A stretch of DNA of 64,000 nucleotides from Aselliscus stoliczkanus (Eukaryota; Chordata; Mammalia; Chiroptera; Hipposideridae): NCBI GenBank assembly GCA_033961575.1, contig CM066738.1:66377478-66441477 (forward strand), in the 5' to 3' direction. Both the position numbers and the translations under genes were made by a program. Below the pieces are notes generated by a model, which was not told the origin of the DNA, ran no database searches, and saw only the letters and a program-made list of their open reading frames with translations. Of this stretch, positions 34,446-45,278 are shown in pieces; within the stretch, counting starts at the first letter, position 1; each line of letters begins with the position of its first letter.

Positions 34446-35014
34446 AAAATACATAAAATTCTGGAAGCCCGTTTCAGAATCTTCTATACTTCCTGAGATT
34501 TAAACCATTTAACAACCTACAAATTGAATTATTAAACAGAAATATAGGCAAGGTTCCCAGAGTAAATGATGCATATTTGTCACTTGTTAATTTGTCCCAT
34601 CCAGTTAAATCTAATCAATCAGAAAACCTAGACTAAAACAATAATATGAAATTACTGCAAACTAGTCATCTAGACTTGAGAGATGCATCATAAAACTTGT
34701 CTCATATATTTTCCTGTATGGTCTAAAATACTCTTTTAACTGCTTGGTAAGCTCTGGCATAGGCTCACCCAAGTCTAATTGCCTCTTCATGTTCTTTTTA
34801 AAGTTGACTGGAGATCCTTTTGCTGAAGTATCTAGAAGGACATTTTGCCAGGATCAGAAAAGTACTGCTGCTCATGGGCCATGCTTGAGGAGTTGTTAGG
34901 CAGTGGGCTACCAGCTGGAATAAATATGTTCATGTTTTTATAAAATCAATTGTCACAGGCTATGGAGTAAACTATGTGAGGACACTTGGTACATACATAG
35001 GGTGGAAGCCCATT
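34446..35014. other. Unique stretch
   Basis: No repeat or frame recognised between the tail of copy D and the target site of copy E. Confidence 0.5.
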
Positions 35015-35157
35015 AAAAAGGTAGTGTTGGACTTCCGGTAAAATGGTGGAATGGATGGGCGCTGTGCTGGCTGCCTCCCGGGATCACACGAAAGTTATAG
35101 ATGGATTGTGCAGCGTTCAACACTGGGGGTCGCCGGAGCGCTGGATGAATGGAGCCA

Positions 35158-35850
35158 CTAAACGAAGAGCTTGGGGAGGAGGCCACGTCGGGTCTGGTTG
35201 GACGGGTGGAGACGGGAGGGGGTGAGCCCCGTGATGGGGGTCCCGGCTGTGGCGAGGCTTCTCCGGTTGGGGAAAGGACCCTCCGGCCGCATGCTGGGCT
35301 CGCCAGCCCAGAGTTCCTTTGCCAGGGGGAGAAGTTCCACAATGGCTTGCAGAAAATGGGTGGGGACTCCCTTTACCCAGATCGGTATGGCTGGGGTGGG
35401 CTGGAGGGTCGGTGGGGCCGGTTCATTGACTTGCTTGCCCGTGGGCACTTCCCTGGTTCCTGGTTGAGGGAGTAGCTGTGTGTGCTGGGCCCGGGAGCCT
35501 GCGGGGATAGAGTGAACTGGGCACCTTTGGTGCGGGGGCTGGAGGTTTTTGGACTGTTGTTCCCCTGGTGTGGAGCCTGCACGTGGGTGTTGTGGGGTGG
35601 GCGCCATTTTGTCAGGGTTGGGCCCTCCCACAGAGGAGCAGGTCCAGGACCTCATTGGTCTGGCAGAATTGGCACAGAAGTGCGAGTGTGTGTGTGTGCG
35701 TGTGCCTGCAGCCTTGGATCCCCAGCCTTTTCCCGGCTTATGCTGCGTTGCCAGGTAAACGCTGTGGGGGTACCCTCCGGCTCCAACAGGCTGCTCACTG
35801 AGACCCAGGAGTGCACAAGCTGCCTCGGGTCCTGGCTCTCCTAACTGCAC
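35158..35850 (-). other. Antisense open frame in L1 5' UTR (copy E), 230 codons
   Basis: The longest uninterrupted antisense frame in any 5' UTR here. It contains LGLSEQPVGAGGYP, then YLATQHKPGKGWGSKAAG, matching the antisense frames of B and D, and continues through the rest of the 5' UTR, rich in Pro, Ala and Gly. No known domain is recognised. It may be chance in GC-rich DNA. Confidence 0.3.
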
Positions 35851-36042
35851 TTGCAGAGTTGCCAGGCTGGTGATTGGTTGTTGGGCTGCTCGGCCTGATC
35901 TGCAAGTAGCTGATTGAGCCAGGATGAGACTGGGAGTTTTCCTGGGAGTGTTGGGCCATGAGCTGTGTGCCTGCGTGATCCAGCCAGAGCTCTCCTGGTG
36001 ATATATCTAATACATCAAAGCAATCCTAGAGCAACAGCCAGA

Positions 36043-36915
36043 ATGAGGAAACAAAGAAATATGTCCCAACTAAAAGATCAGAAGAAAACTCTAGAAATAC
36101 AACCTAATGTAACAGAGGGATCCAACCTTTCAGAGACAGAGTTTAGAACACTGATGATAAGAATGTTCAACAAACTTAGTGAGGACAGAAGGAAGGATAG
36201 AGAAATCATAAAAAACATCTAGTTAGAACTAAAGAATACAATAACTGAAATGAAGAACACACTTGAAGGAATCACCAGTAGAGTAGATGAAGCAGAGAAC
36301 TGGATCAACGATTTGGAAGACAAAATAGCAGAAATCACCCAGTTGGCACAACAAAAAGACCAAGGAATAAAAATCAATGAAAATAGCTTAAGAGCCCTAT
36401 GGGACCAGATGCAGTGCAACCACCTTTGAATCATAGGAATACCAGAGGGAGAAGAGAAGAAGCAAGGGGTCGAGAATGTATTTGAAAAAATAATGACTGA
36501 AACCTTCCCTACCCTGGTGAAGGAAATCAACATACATGCCCAGGAAGTGCAGAGGGTTCCAAATAAGCTGAACCCAAACAGGTCTACACCAAGACACATC
36601 ATAGTTAAAATGGCAAAGGTTAAAGATAGAGACAGAATCCTAGAGGCAGCAAGAGAAAGACAGCAGGTTACATACAAAGGATCTCCTATTAGACTAACAG
36701 CTGACTTGTCTACAGAAACTCTGCAGGCCAGAAGGGAGTGGGAGGAGATATTCAAAGTGACACAAAATGAAGGCCTACAACCAGGATTGCTCTACCCAGC
36801 ACAGCCATCACTTAAAATTGAAGGAGAGATGAAGAGCTTCTCAGAAAAGAATAAGCTTAAGGAATTCATTACCACCAAGCGAGCATTGCAACAAATGGGA
36901 AAAGGGCTTTTTTAA
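36043..36915 (+). pseudogene. L1 ORF1 of copy E, one frame with two nonsense codons
   Basis: ATG 36043 (MRKQRNMSQLKDQ) to TAA 36915, 290 codons in one frame, with TAG at 36220-36222 (a Gln codon in siblings) and TGA at 36427-36429 (an Arg codon in siblings). Coiled coil, RRM (VQRVPNKLNPNRSTPRHIIV) and C-terminal domain are otherwise complete. It ends GKGLF at a six-T run, shorter than D. Only two point changes separate it from an open frame, so the lineage may have kept ORF1 until recently; that is inference. Confidence 0.88.
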
Positions 36916-36972
36916 ACAAAAGAAAGGGGTAAACAAGCTAACCCAGGAAGACCAGGAATACAAATAACAAAA

Positions 36973-37560
36973 TGGCAATACATATGCACCTATCAATAAT
37001 CATTTTAAATGGGAATGGGCTAAATGCTCCAATAAAAAGACAGAGAGTGGCTCAGTGCATAAGAAAATAGGACACATGTATATGCTGTTTACAGATGGAA
37101 TAAGATATTTGATGCAAATGGAAATGAGAAAAAAAAAAAGCTGGAGTACCAATACTTATTTTGGACAAAATAGACTTTAAAATGACTACAATAAAAGACA
37201 AAGAAGGGCACTATAACCCTAATAAACATCTATGCAACCAACATAGGAACTCCTAATTTCATATAATAGACTCTGACAGGCATAAAGACAGAGATCAATT
37301 GTAACACTATCATAGTAGGGGTCTTCAACACCCGATTGTCACCAATGGACAGACCCTTTAGACAGAAAATCAACACAGAAAGAGGGGCCTTAAGTGACCC
37401 TTTAGACCAGCTGGACTTCGTTCATATTTTTAGAGCATTTCACCCTGAAAAAACAGAATATACATTCTTCTCAAGTGCACATGGGACATTTTCCAAGATA
37501 GACCACATTAGGCCACAAAACAAGTCTGAGTAAATTTAAGAAGATTGAAGTCATATCAAG
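36973..37560 (+). pseudogene. ORF2 endonuclease remnant of copy E
   Basis: ATGGCAATACATATGCACC opens the endonuclease but stops after about 29 codons at the same AGAAAATAGGAC found in copy B. It has the same three internal deletions as B. A 65-codon piece (37336-37533) still reads SPMDRPFRQKINTE and HGTFSKIDHI. Homology to full ORF2 ends at about 37560. Confidence 0.85.
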
Positions 37561-38394
37561 CAGATATGAAGGAAAAACTGATGGTTGCTGGCTTGGATGG
37601 AGTGGGAATGAGGGAGAGGGGGAAGGTTTTGGACTGCATAGGTGGGTGACTACAATGTTGCTGCAGGGATATGGGGGCAGTTCTGGGAATGTAATTGATA
37701 ATGTTGTGAAGAGATTATTATGTTAAATGAAATAAGTCAGTTGGAGAAAGACAAGTTCCATATGATCTCACTTATATGTGGAATCTGAAAAACTGAATGA
37801 ACAATCAAAGTAAACAGACTCATAGTTATAGAGGAAAAACTGAGGGTTGCTAGTTGGGAGGGGTGTGGAGATAAGCGGGAAGGGGAAGGGATTAGGCAGC
37901 ATAAATAGACAACTACAATATTGCCACAGGGATATGAAACACAGTTCGGGGAATATAATAATGTTGTAAAAATTTTGTGGCATGTCAGATAGTCACATGT
38001 CTTGTTAGGAAGACAACTTCATGGATGGAGTAGAGGCTTGATCACTGCACTGTACCCCTGAAGCTGATGTTGTATAATATTGTATGCCAACTGTAATTGA
38101 ATATAAAGATAGTCACGGGATGTGGAGTATACTGTGGAAGGGAGTCAAAGAATTGTAATAGATATGTATGATATGGGGGGGGGATTGGGGTGGCGAACTG
38201 GGGGAGGGAGGTTGTCACTTTGGGACGTAAAGTGTATAACTATTGCATTGTGTTGTACACCTTAAACTAATAAAAAAAGAAAAAAAAAGGTAGTGTTATA
38301 TCAGAGTTTCTAAAAAGTACCATAAAACATTTTTCACTTTAAAAAACTTTTCCCCTTTCCTCCCTAATGCTTTAGTTAAAAATTCAACCCAATT

Positions 38395-38520
38395 CTAAAA
38401 CATGTACTGAGTACCTACTGTGCAAAATACATCACGGTGGATACAAAGTAGAAGAAGCCTGCTTTCTGATTTGAGAAGGCATGCAATCAAATGGAGAAGG
38501 AGCAAATGCTTATTTAAGTA
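38395..38520 (-). repeat. L2 LINE remnant, antisense 3' end
   Basis: TACTGAGTACCTACTGTGC, then a GGATACAAAGTAGAAGAAGC-type continuation, is the reverse complement of the L2 3' terminal region. Ancient and short. Confidence 0.6.
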
Positions 38521-38609
38521 AATACGAAGTATGGTGACTAATCATTATCATGTAGGATACTGTTAAAATTGCTTGCAATATTTCCCATAATATCTATACT
38601 TCTCTTTCC

Positions 38610-38800
38610 GCAATACTTGTCACACTCATCTTCTTCAATAGTACTCATCACATTTACATATACAAATTTAGTGGCACGCTTGAAACTTACTTTGTGTGTC
38701 TTCCATGGAAGAGACTAAGCCTTCTTGTTCTCCACTTCATCTCTGGTACTTAACATACACTAACATACTGGGCACTCAATATACATTTGATATTTTAATT
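38610..38800 (+). repeat. L2 LINE remnant, sense 3' end
   Basis: CACTCATC, then GTGTGTCTTCCATGGAAGAG and TACTGGGCACTCAATATAC, resembles the 3' end of L2 in sense orientation. It lies close to an antisense L2 piece; the two may be separate insertions. Confidence 0.55.
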
Positions 38801-39210
38801 GAACTGAGTTCTTTATAAGCCATGCAGATTTGACCTTTTAATGATAATTGCAGTTTTGTTTGTTCCTAATGAGAAAAATCAGTAGGCAAGTCAGGGAGAA
38901 GTTTGATATCTCCATGTTGGCTACTGGGGTATGCTGCAGGTAAGATGGAAGTCTGTTCCACTGTAGAAAAGTTTGTTGTTTTTGCTTGTTCATCATCCAT
39001 TCCCGTTTCTACTAACATACTCTGAGTTTGCTTTTGCTTTGAGGAATCCCTTCATTGTACATCGTCTTCCTGGCCTGTCAAGATTACGCACCCTCTCAGG
39101 CTAAAAATGTCCATGTGACTCAAGCGAGGCCAATCAGATACTCCTCTGGAATTTAAATTTTGTATCAAGTAACTCAAAGGATTTGACTGGAGGTGATTTA
39201 TCTTGACTAT

Positions 39211-39735
39211 ATTAAGTTTCTTTTGCTACTGTAACAAACTACCCAAACTTAGTGGGTTAAAACAACACAAATTTATTCTCATATGTTTTGGAGGTCAGAA
39301 GTTTGCCACATTTCATTAGGCTAAAATTAAGATATTGGCAGGGCTGTGTTCCTCTCTGGAGACTCTAGAGGAGAATCCACTTCTTTGCTTTTTCCAGCTT
39401 TTAGAAGCTGCTGGCATTTCTTAGCTTATGGACCCCTTCCTCCATCTTGAAAGTGAAGAGCAGATCAAGTCCTCCTCACATTGCATTTCTGCTTCCGTTA
39501 TCACATCTCCTCTTTGCTCTTTTGCCTCCCCTTTTCACTTTTAAGGACTCTTGTGATTACCTTGGGATCACCTGAATATTCCAGCATCCTCTCCCTATAT
39601 TGCTGATTAGCAATCTTCATTCTATTTGCAACCTTAATTCCTCTTTGCCATGAAAGGTGACATATTCACAAGTTTCAGGGAATAAGGACATGGGCAATTG
39701 TGGGTGAGGGACATTATTTTGCCTACTATACAAAA
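39211..39735 (-). mobile_element. MaLR (MLT1-like) LTR, antisense
   Basis: The plus strand reads CTACTGTAACAAACTACCC, then TTAAAACAACACAAATTTAT, GGCAGGGCTGTGTTCC and GGGACATTATTTTGCC. This is the reverse complement of the long MLT1 LTR type of the ERVL-MaLR group, spanning about 525 bp and nearly whole. These are ancient retroviral LTRs without coding sequence here. The subfamily call is from memory. Confidence 0.7.
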
Positions 39736-40499
39736 CTTGTTACCATAAAGAGTCTGTCATTAGCTCCTTCTTCCCAGATCTGCTGTTGTTTTCCTTTCTG
39801 TGGACTGGTTTTGGGGTTTTTTTCTGATTCTGTAAACTACCTCTTACCTTTCCAATAAGTTTGTTATTTTTGCTTATTTTAGCTAGAATTGGCTTCTTTT
39901 GCTTTTAAACAACTAATCCAAATTGATACACATGCTTATTAGAGTCTTTAGCCAATAAAAAAGGCAGTTACCAAAGAACTGATTTCAGTCTGTTTTTCTT
40001 CGTCACTGCTTCCTTTTTTGCTCCATTTCCAATAGAGGATATCAGTGAGACAAGGTTGCAAAGAGGCTGATGGCATGGAATTCCTCAGAAAACAGATCCA
40101 TGGTGGAGATTTAGAGTTGAAATTCCCCACATTAAAGGTGGTGAAAAAGGCTGCAGCTCACCATAGCTGGTAATAGCTTATAAGTAGCAATGAACAGGAC
40201 TTAATAATGTTTGTTCATGCAGAAACAATAGGCTGAATTAGGAAATATTCAAAACCAAATGTAGAAAATACAGGAATGTAGAAATTCTCATTGTATATCC
40301 ATTGTACTAAAAGAGATACGATCCATCAAAACTGATTTCTGCAAATTAGTATCAGCTTGTATCTTATCTGTTCTTACCTTTTCACTTTCCTGCTTATCTG
40401 TGATACTAATATAGCCACTCAGCTTTATTTTCATTAAAGTTAACATAATATATCATTTTCCATTCTTTCACTTTTATCTTATTTATATTTATATAATTA
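39736..40499. other. Unique stretch
   Basis: No gene or repeat supported. A short antisense 60-codon frame at 39948-40130 has no recognisable content. Confidence 0.5.
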
Positions 40500-41469
40500 A
40501 ATGTAATTTTTATAAACAAAAAGTAGTTGGGTCTTTCTCTTAAAAAAAAAAATCGAACCTGACCAATGCTGTATTTTAATTTGGGTTTTTAGGCCATTTA
40601 TATGTAATGTAATTATTTATAGTATTAACTTTAAGTCTATCTTGTTATTTTGTTTGTTCCAGCTGTTATTTTCGCTCCTCCCCTTTCCTCTTTTTCTGCC
40701 TTTTTTGGATTGATTAGTTACTGTTTATGATTCAATTTTTTCATTCCTTTACGGACTTACTAGCTATAATTATTTGCAATAATGTTTCATTATTTCAGTG
40801 GTTGTTAAGAATTTATAGTAAGCATGTTTAATTTATAATGGTCTACATTTAAATGATATTGCCCCAACTCACATATCATATACAAATGTTACATTATTTT
40901 ATTCCCATTTCTCCTTTCCTGGCCTTTATGATACTGTTGTTATACATTTTACTTTATATGTATTATAAACCACACACTACATTGTTATTATTTCTTAAAA
41001 GAGATTTAAATTATAAGGAAAAATATACATTTACCTAAATAGTTACTATTTTCAGTGACTTCATTCCCTTGTGTAGATCCATATTTGTATCTGGTATCAT
41101 TTCCCCTCTACCTAAAGAACTTTCTTTACCATTTTATGTAGTGTAAGTCTGCTAGTTATGAATTATTTCAGTTATTTGCCTTTGTTTTTAAAAGGTGTTT
41201 ATTGTAGAGTGATAGGTTTTCTTTTCAGTAATTCAAAGATGTTGCTTCACCGTCTTCTTGCTGGTATAATATTACAATATTTCTGATGAGATACCTGCTG
41301 TCTTCCTTATCTTTGTTCCTCTGTATGTAGTATGTCCCTTTTTTCTAATGCTTTGAAGAGTTTCTCTTTATCAATGGTTTTGATTGATTTTGTTCTCTTT
41401 GTAAATAATTTTACTGGATGTTGTTTTCTTCATATTTCTTGTGCTTGGAATTTGTTGAATTTCTTGGAT
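40500..41469 (-). mobile_element. Old L1 fragment, antisense ORF1/ORF2 boundary and ORF1
   Basis: AGTAGTTGGGTCTTTCTC, then TTTATATGTAATGTAATTATTTATAG, corresponds to the start of ORF2 in antisense. Further right, CTGTATGTAGTATGTCCC and TTGTTGAATTTCTTGGATC belong to ORF1. It is broken at 41470-41475 by the solo LTR and resumes at 42132 (GTTTATAGTTTTCATCAAAT) for a few tens of bases before another L1 begins near 42165. Confidence 0.75.
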
Positions 41470-41475
41470 CTGTTG

Positions 41476-42125
41476 TGTCACGTCCCACACGACAGGGCCG
41501 TAGGAGTTCGGAAGGGACGGCGAAGGTTGAGAAACAGAAAAATATAGACAAGAGACAAAAGATACTTCAAAAGCAGTGCAAGCCAGGGGACTCAAAGCCT
41601 CTTGGACTAAGATCCCCGAATCGGGCTTGACTACTGCTTTTATTGGGATACACAAGGAAGTAGCCCTGGTCTGTGAGTCTCATACACCATACCAGAGAAC
41701 TTAGCTCAGAGTCAAATCACTCCATGGCCTGCAGGCTGCCTTTACCAAAAGTCCCATGATATGTTCACGTGCACCTCCTAAAAGACAGAAACTTCTCATG
41801 CTGAGACTCACTGATAGGATTACATGGAGGACAGATGTTATCACCTTTTTAAGGTCATTTCACAGGCAAGCTGTCAGCACCTGAGACAAGGGGTCTCTGC
41901 CCATTTTCCTCAACTCCGTGATTTCTCCTATGGCTCCCTGTGACTGTGTCTGGCTTGGGTTGCCCTATCTGCAGGTAGGGTCGTATCTGTCTTTGACTAC
42001 CCAGCCATCTTCTGGGGCCAAACAGGAAGATAGAGTAGACATAATGTTGAAGTACTGTCTCTATGAGGATCTGTTGTTATGGGAAGGTGCACGGGGGCAG
42101 ATGGCTAGACTGCTGTATGACCATA
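41476..42125 (-). mobile_element. Solo LTR of a class II (ERVK/betaretrovirus-like) endogenous retrovirus
   Basis: A 650-bp block with the duplication CTGTTG at 41470-41475 and 42126-42131. Six-base duplications are typical of class II ERVs. Read on the minus strand it has a polyadenylation signal AATAAA at 41643-41638 and a terminal stretch with CTCTTGTCTATATTTTTCTG and CAACCTTCGCCGTCCC, ending GTGGGACGTGACA, so the CA end is intact. The opposite end reads TATGG, where a TG is expected. No gag, pol or env is present, so this is a solo LTR left by recombination. It sits in the old L1. Confidence 0.75.
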
Positions 42126-42164
42126 CTGTTGGTTTATAGTTTTCATCAAATTTGGAAAAAGTTT

Positions 42165-45100
42165 GGCCATTTACAAAATTAAGATGTTATTTTTACAGAG
42201 CAGTTTTAGGTTTATAGCAAAATTGAGGGAAAGGTACAGATTTGCCATATCCTCCTAGCCTCCCCTGGTGCCCCTCCAAAAGCCACCCCCATTATCAACA
42301 TTCCACAGAGTGACACATTTGTTACAATTGATGCACGTATGTTGTCACAATATAATCAGCCAAAGGCCACAGTTTATGGTTCACAATTAATATTGCAAAT
42401 TTTATGGTTTTAGGCAATGTATAATGAATGATATGTAACCATCATTATGGTGTCATACAGAGAGAGTATTTTAATGCCCTCCAAATTCTCTGCACCCTGC
42501 CTATTCATCCCTCTCCACACCCAAACACTGGCAACCACTGATCTTTTCACTGTCTCCATAGTTTTTCCTTTTCCTGAATGTCGTATAGTTGGAATCATAC
42601 AATATGTAGCCTTTTCAGATTAGTTTCTTTCAACTAGTAATATGCATGTAAGATTCTTCCTATTTTGTTTTTCTTTTTTGTAGCTCAAAGCTTTTTTCTT
42701 TTTAGACTGAATAATATTCCATTATCCCATAGTTAATATATCTATTTGCCCAGTGAAGGACATCTTGGTTTCTTTCAAATGTTGGAAATTATGAATAAAG
42801 CTGCTATAAATATCCATGTGCAGGATTTATGTGGAAGTAAATTTTTAGCTTCTATGGGTAAATACCAAGGAGCGTGATTGCTCAATCTTATGGTAAGAGT
42901 ATAGTTGTTTTTTAAGAAAAAAATCAAACTGTCTTCTAAATGGCTGTACCATTTTGCATTCCAAACAACAATGGATAAGAGTTTCTGTTGCTTATATCCT
43001 AAGCAGCATTTGTGTTATTGGTCTTCCAGATGTTAGCCATTCTAATAGTCATGTAGTAGTATCTCATTTTTAAAATTGTCATTTCCCTGATGACTTATAA
43101 TGAAGAACTTCCTTTTATATGCTTATTTCTCACAGCGTATATCTTCTTTGGTGAGGAGTTTGCTCATGTATTTGGCCCATTTTAAAAATGGAGTTGTTTG
43201 TTTTCTTATTATGGAGTTTTAAGTGTTTGGATAACAGTGTTTTATCAGATGTGTCTTTTTGAAAATATTTTATCCAACTCTGTGACTTGTTTTATCATTC
43301 TCTTGGTATCATCTTTTACAGAGCAGATGTTTTTAAATTAGTCCAATAAATTAAATAATTTAATTCATTATTTTTTTCAAGGAATGTGCCTTTGGTGTTG
43401 TATCTAAAAAGGCATCATCAAACAGAAGTTTATGTAGATTTCACCTCTGTTATATTCTAGAAATTTTATAGCTTTGTATTATACTTTTAAGTTTGTGGTC
43501 TTTTGTAAAGGGTGTAAGATATGTGAATTTTTTTTTTTTTTATGTGGATGACTTACTGTTTCAGGACTATTTGTTAAAAAGAATCTCTTTGCTTCATTGT
43601 ATTGCCTTTGCTCCTTTGTCAAATACCAGTTGACTATATTTATGTGGATTTTTTTCTGGGCTGTCAATTCTTTTTCATTGATCTATTTGTCTATTCTTTC
43701 ACCAACACCACACTTTCTTGGTTACTCTCGGTTTATAGTAAGTTTTGAAGTCAAGTAGTGTTGATTATCAGGTTTGTTTTTCCTCCTTCAATATTGAATG
43801 GCTAGTTTGGGTCTTTTTCCCTCTACATATAAATTTAGAATCAGTTTGTTAATTTGTGCAATGTAAGTTGCTGGGATTTTGATTATGATTGCATTATTTT
43901 TATTGAACAAGTTGGGAACAACTGACAGCTTGACAATATTGAGTATCCCTATCCATGTATGGGGAATATCTCTCCATTTATTTAGTTCTTTTGATTTCAT
44001 TCATCAGAGTTTTCCTCCTATAGATCTTGCACATACTTTGCTAGATTTAGTCCTAAGTATTTCATTCTTTTGGATGCTACCATAAATGTTAATCTGCTTT
44101 TAATTTCAAATTCCACTTATTCACTGCTGATATATAAAAAGAGATTGACTTTTGTATATTAACCTTGTATCCTGCCACCTTCCTATAATCACTTATTAAT
44201 TTCAGGATGTGTTTTGTTGGTTCTTTTGGGTTTTCTACATAGGCAATCATATCATCTGTGAACATGACAGTTACATTTCTTCCTTCTAAATCTGTATATA
44301 TTTTATTTCCTTTTCTTATCTTATTGTATTAGCTAGAACTTGCAGTATGTTTTTGAAAAAGAATGAGAGGGACCTCCTTGTCTTGTACTTGTTCTTCACT
44401 GGGAAGTTTCACATTTGTCCCCATTAAGTATGATGTTAGCTGTAGATTTTTTGTGGAGAAAGATATTCTTTATCAGGTTGAGGAAGTTTCCCTCTATTAC
44501 TAGTCTACTGGGAGGTTTTAACATGAATGATGTCAGATTTTACCAACAAAATTTTTCATCTACTGATATGCAAATGTGGTCTTTCTCTTTTAGCCTATTG
44601 ATGTGATGGACCACATTAATTTATTTTGAAATGTTGAACCAGTCTTTCATACCTGTGATACCCACTTAGTTGTGGTGTATAATGCTTTTTATACATTGTT
44701 GGATTCAATTTGCTAAAATTGTGTTGGGGATTTTTGCATCTATGTTCATGAGAAATATTGTTTTGAAGTTTTCTTATAATGTCTTTGCTTTTTGTAGTAG
44801 GGTAACATGGGCCTCAGAATTAATTAGGAAGTGTTTTCTTTGCTTCTATCCTCTGAAGGAGATTCTACAGAACTGGTATAATTTCTTCCTTAAATGTTTT
44901 GTAGAATTCACCAATGAACCCTCCCAGATATGGTGCTTTCTATTTTGGGTGGATATTAATTATTGATTTGATTTTTAATAAATAGAGACCTCTTCTAATT
45001 GTCTATTTCTTCTTGTGCAAGTTTAGGCAGGTATTTCTTTCCAGGACTTAGTCCATTTCATCTAGGTTATCAAATTTGTAGGCATAGCATTATGCATAGC

Positions 45101-45264
45101 ATTCTTTTGCTATATTTTAATGTCAATGAGATCTATGGTTATGTCCCTTCTGTCATTTGTCATACCAGTAAGTTATCTTCTGTTTTCTTAGGCTGGCTGG
45201 AGGCTTATCAATTTTTTTCGTGTTTTCAAATAATCAGCTTTTGGTTTTGTTGATTTTCTCTATT
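42165..45264 (-). mobile_element. Old L1 (L1M type), antisense 3' UTR and ORF2 C-terminal to reverse-transcriptase region
   Basis: The plus strand reads ACAGAGCAGTTTTAGGTTTA, then CATAGTTTTTCCTTTTCC and GTTGGAATCATACAATATG, a familiar L1M 3' region in antisense, followed by antisense ORF2 (GATTATCAGGTTTG near 43760; TGTCTTGTACTTGTTC near 44380; CATCTACTGATATGC near 44560). It is interrupted at 45265 by the NAP1L1 pseudogene and continues at 46737, 48128 and 48970. All frames are decayed. Confidence 0.85.
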
Positions 45265-45278
45265 AATTTTCAGTTTTC

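Larger units (their letters stand above)
35029..38283 (+). mobile_element. Non-autonomous internally deleted L1 (copy E), complete with target duplications
   Basis: 3255 bp between perfect 14-bp duplications AAAAAGGTAGTGTT (35015-35028 and 38284-38297). Plan as in copy B: 5' UTR with one ~108-bp unit (about 35720-35850), ORF1 (36043-36915), damaged endonuclease (36973 to about 37560), 3'UTR-like segment (37561-37710), last ORF2 codons, 3' UTR, AATAAA-like ACTAATAAAAAAAG and A tail. The deletion junction CATATCAAGCAGATATGAAGG is the same as in B. There is no reverse transcriptase. Confidence 0.95.

Noticed and set aside
27842..34480. AAGCCC as target duplication of copy D
   Set aside because: Only nine bases with mismatch, and its right copy is separated from the tail by about 20 bases, so I do not count it as support.
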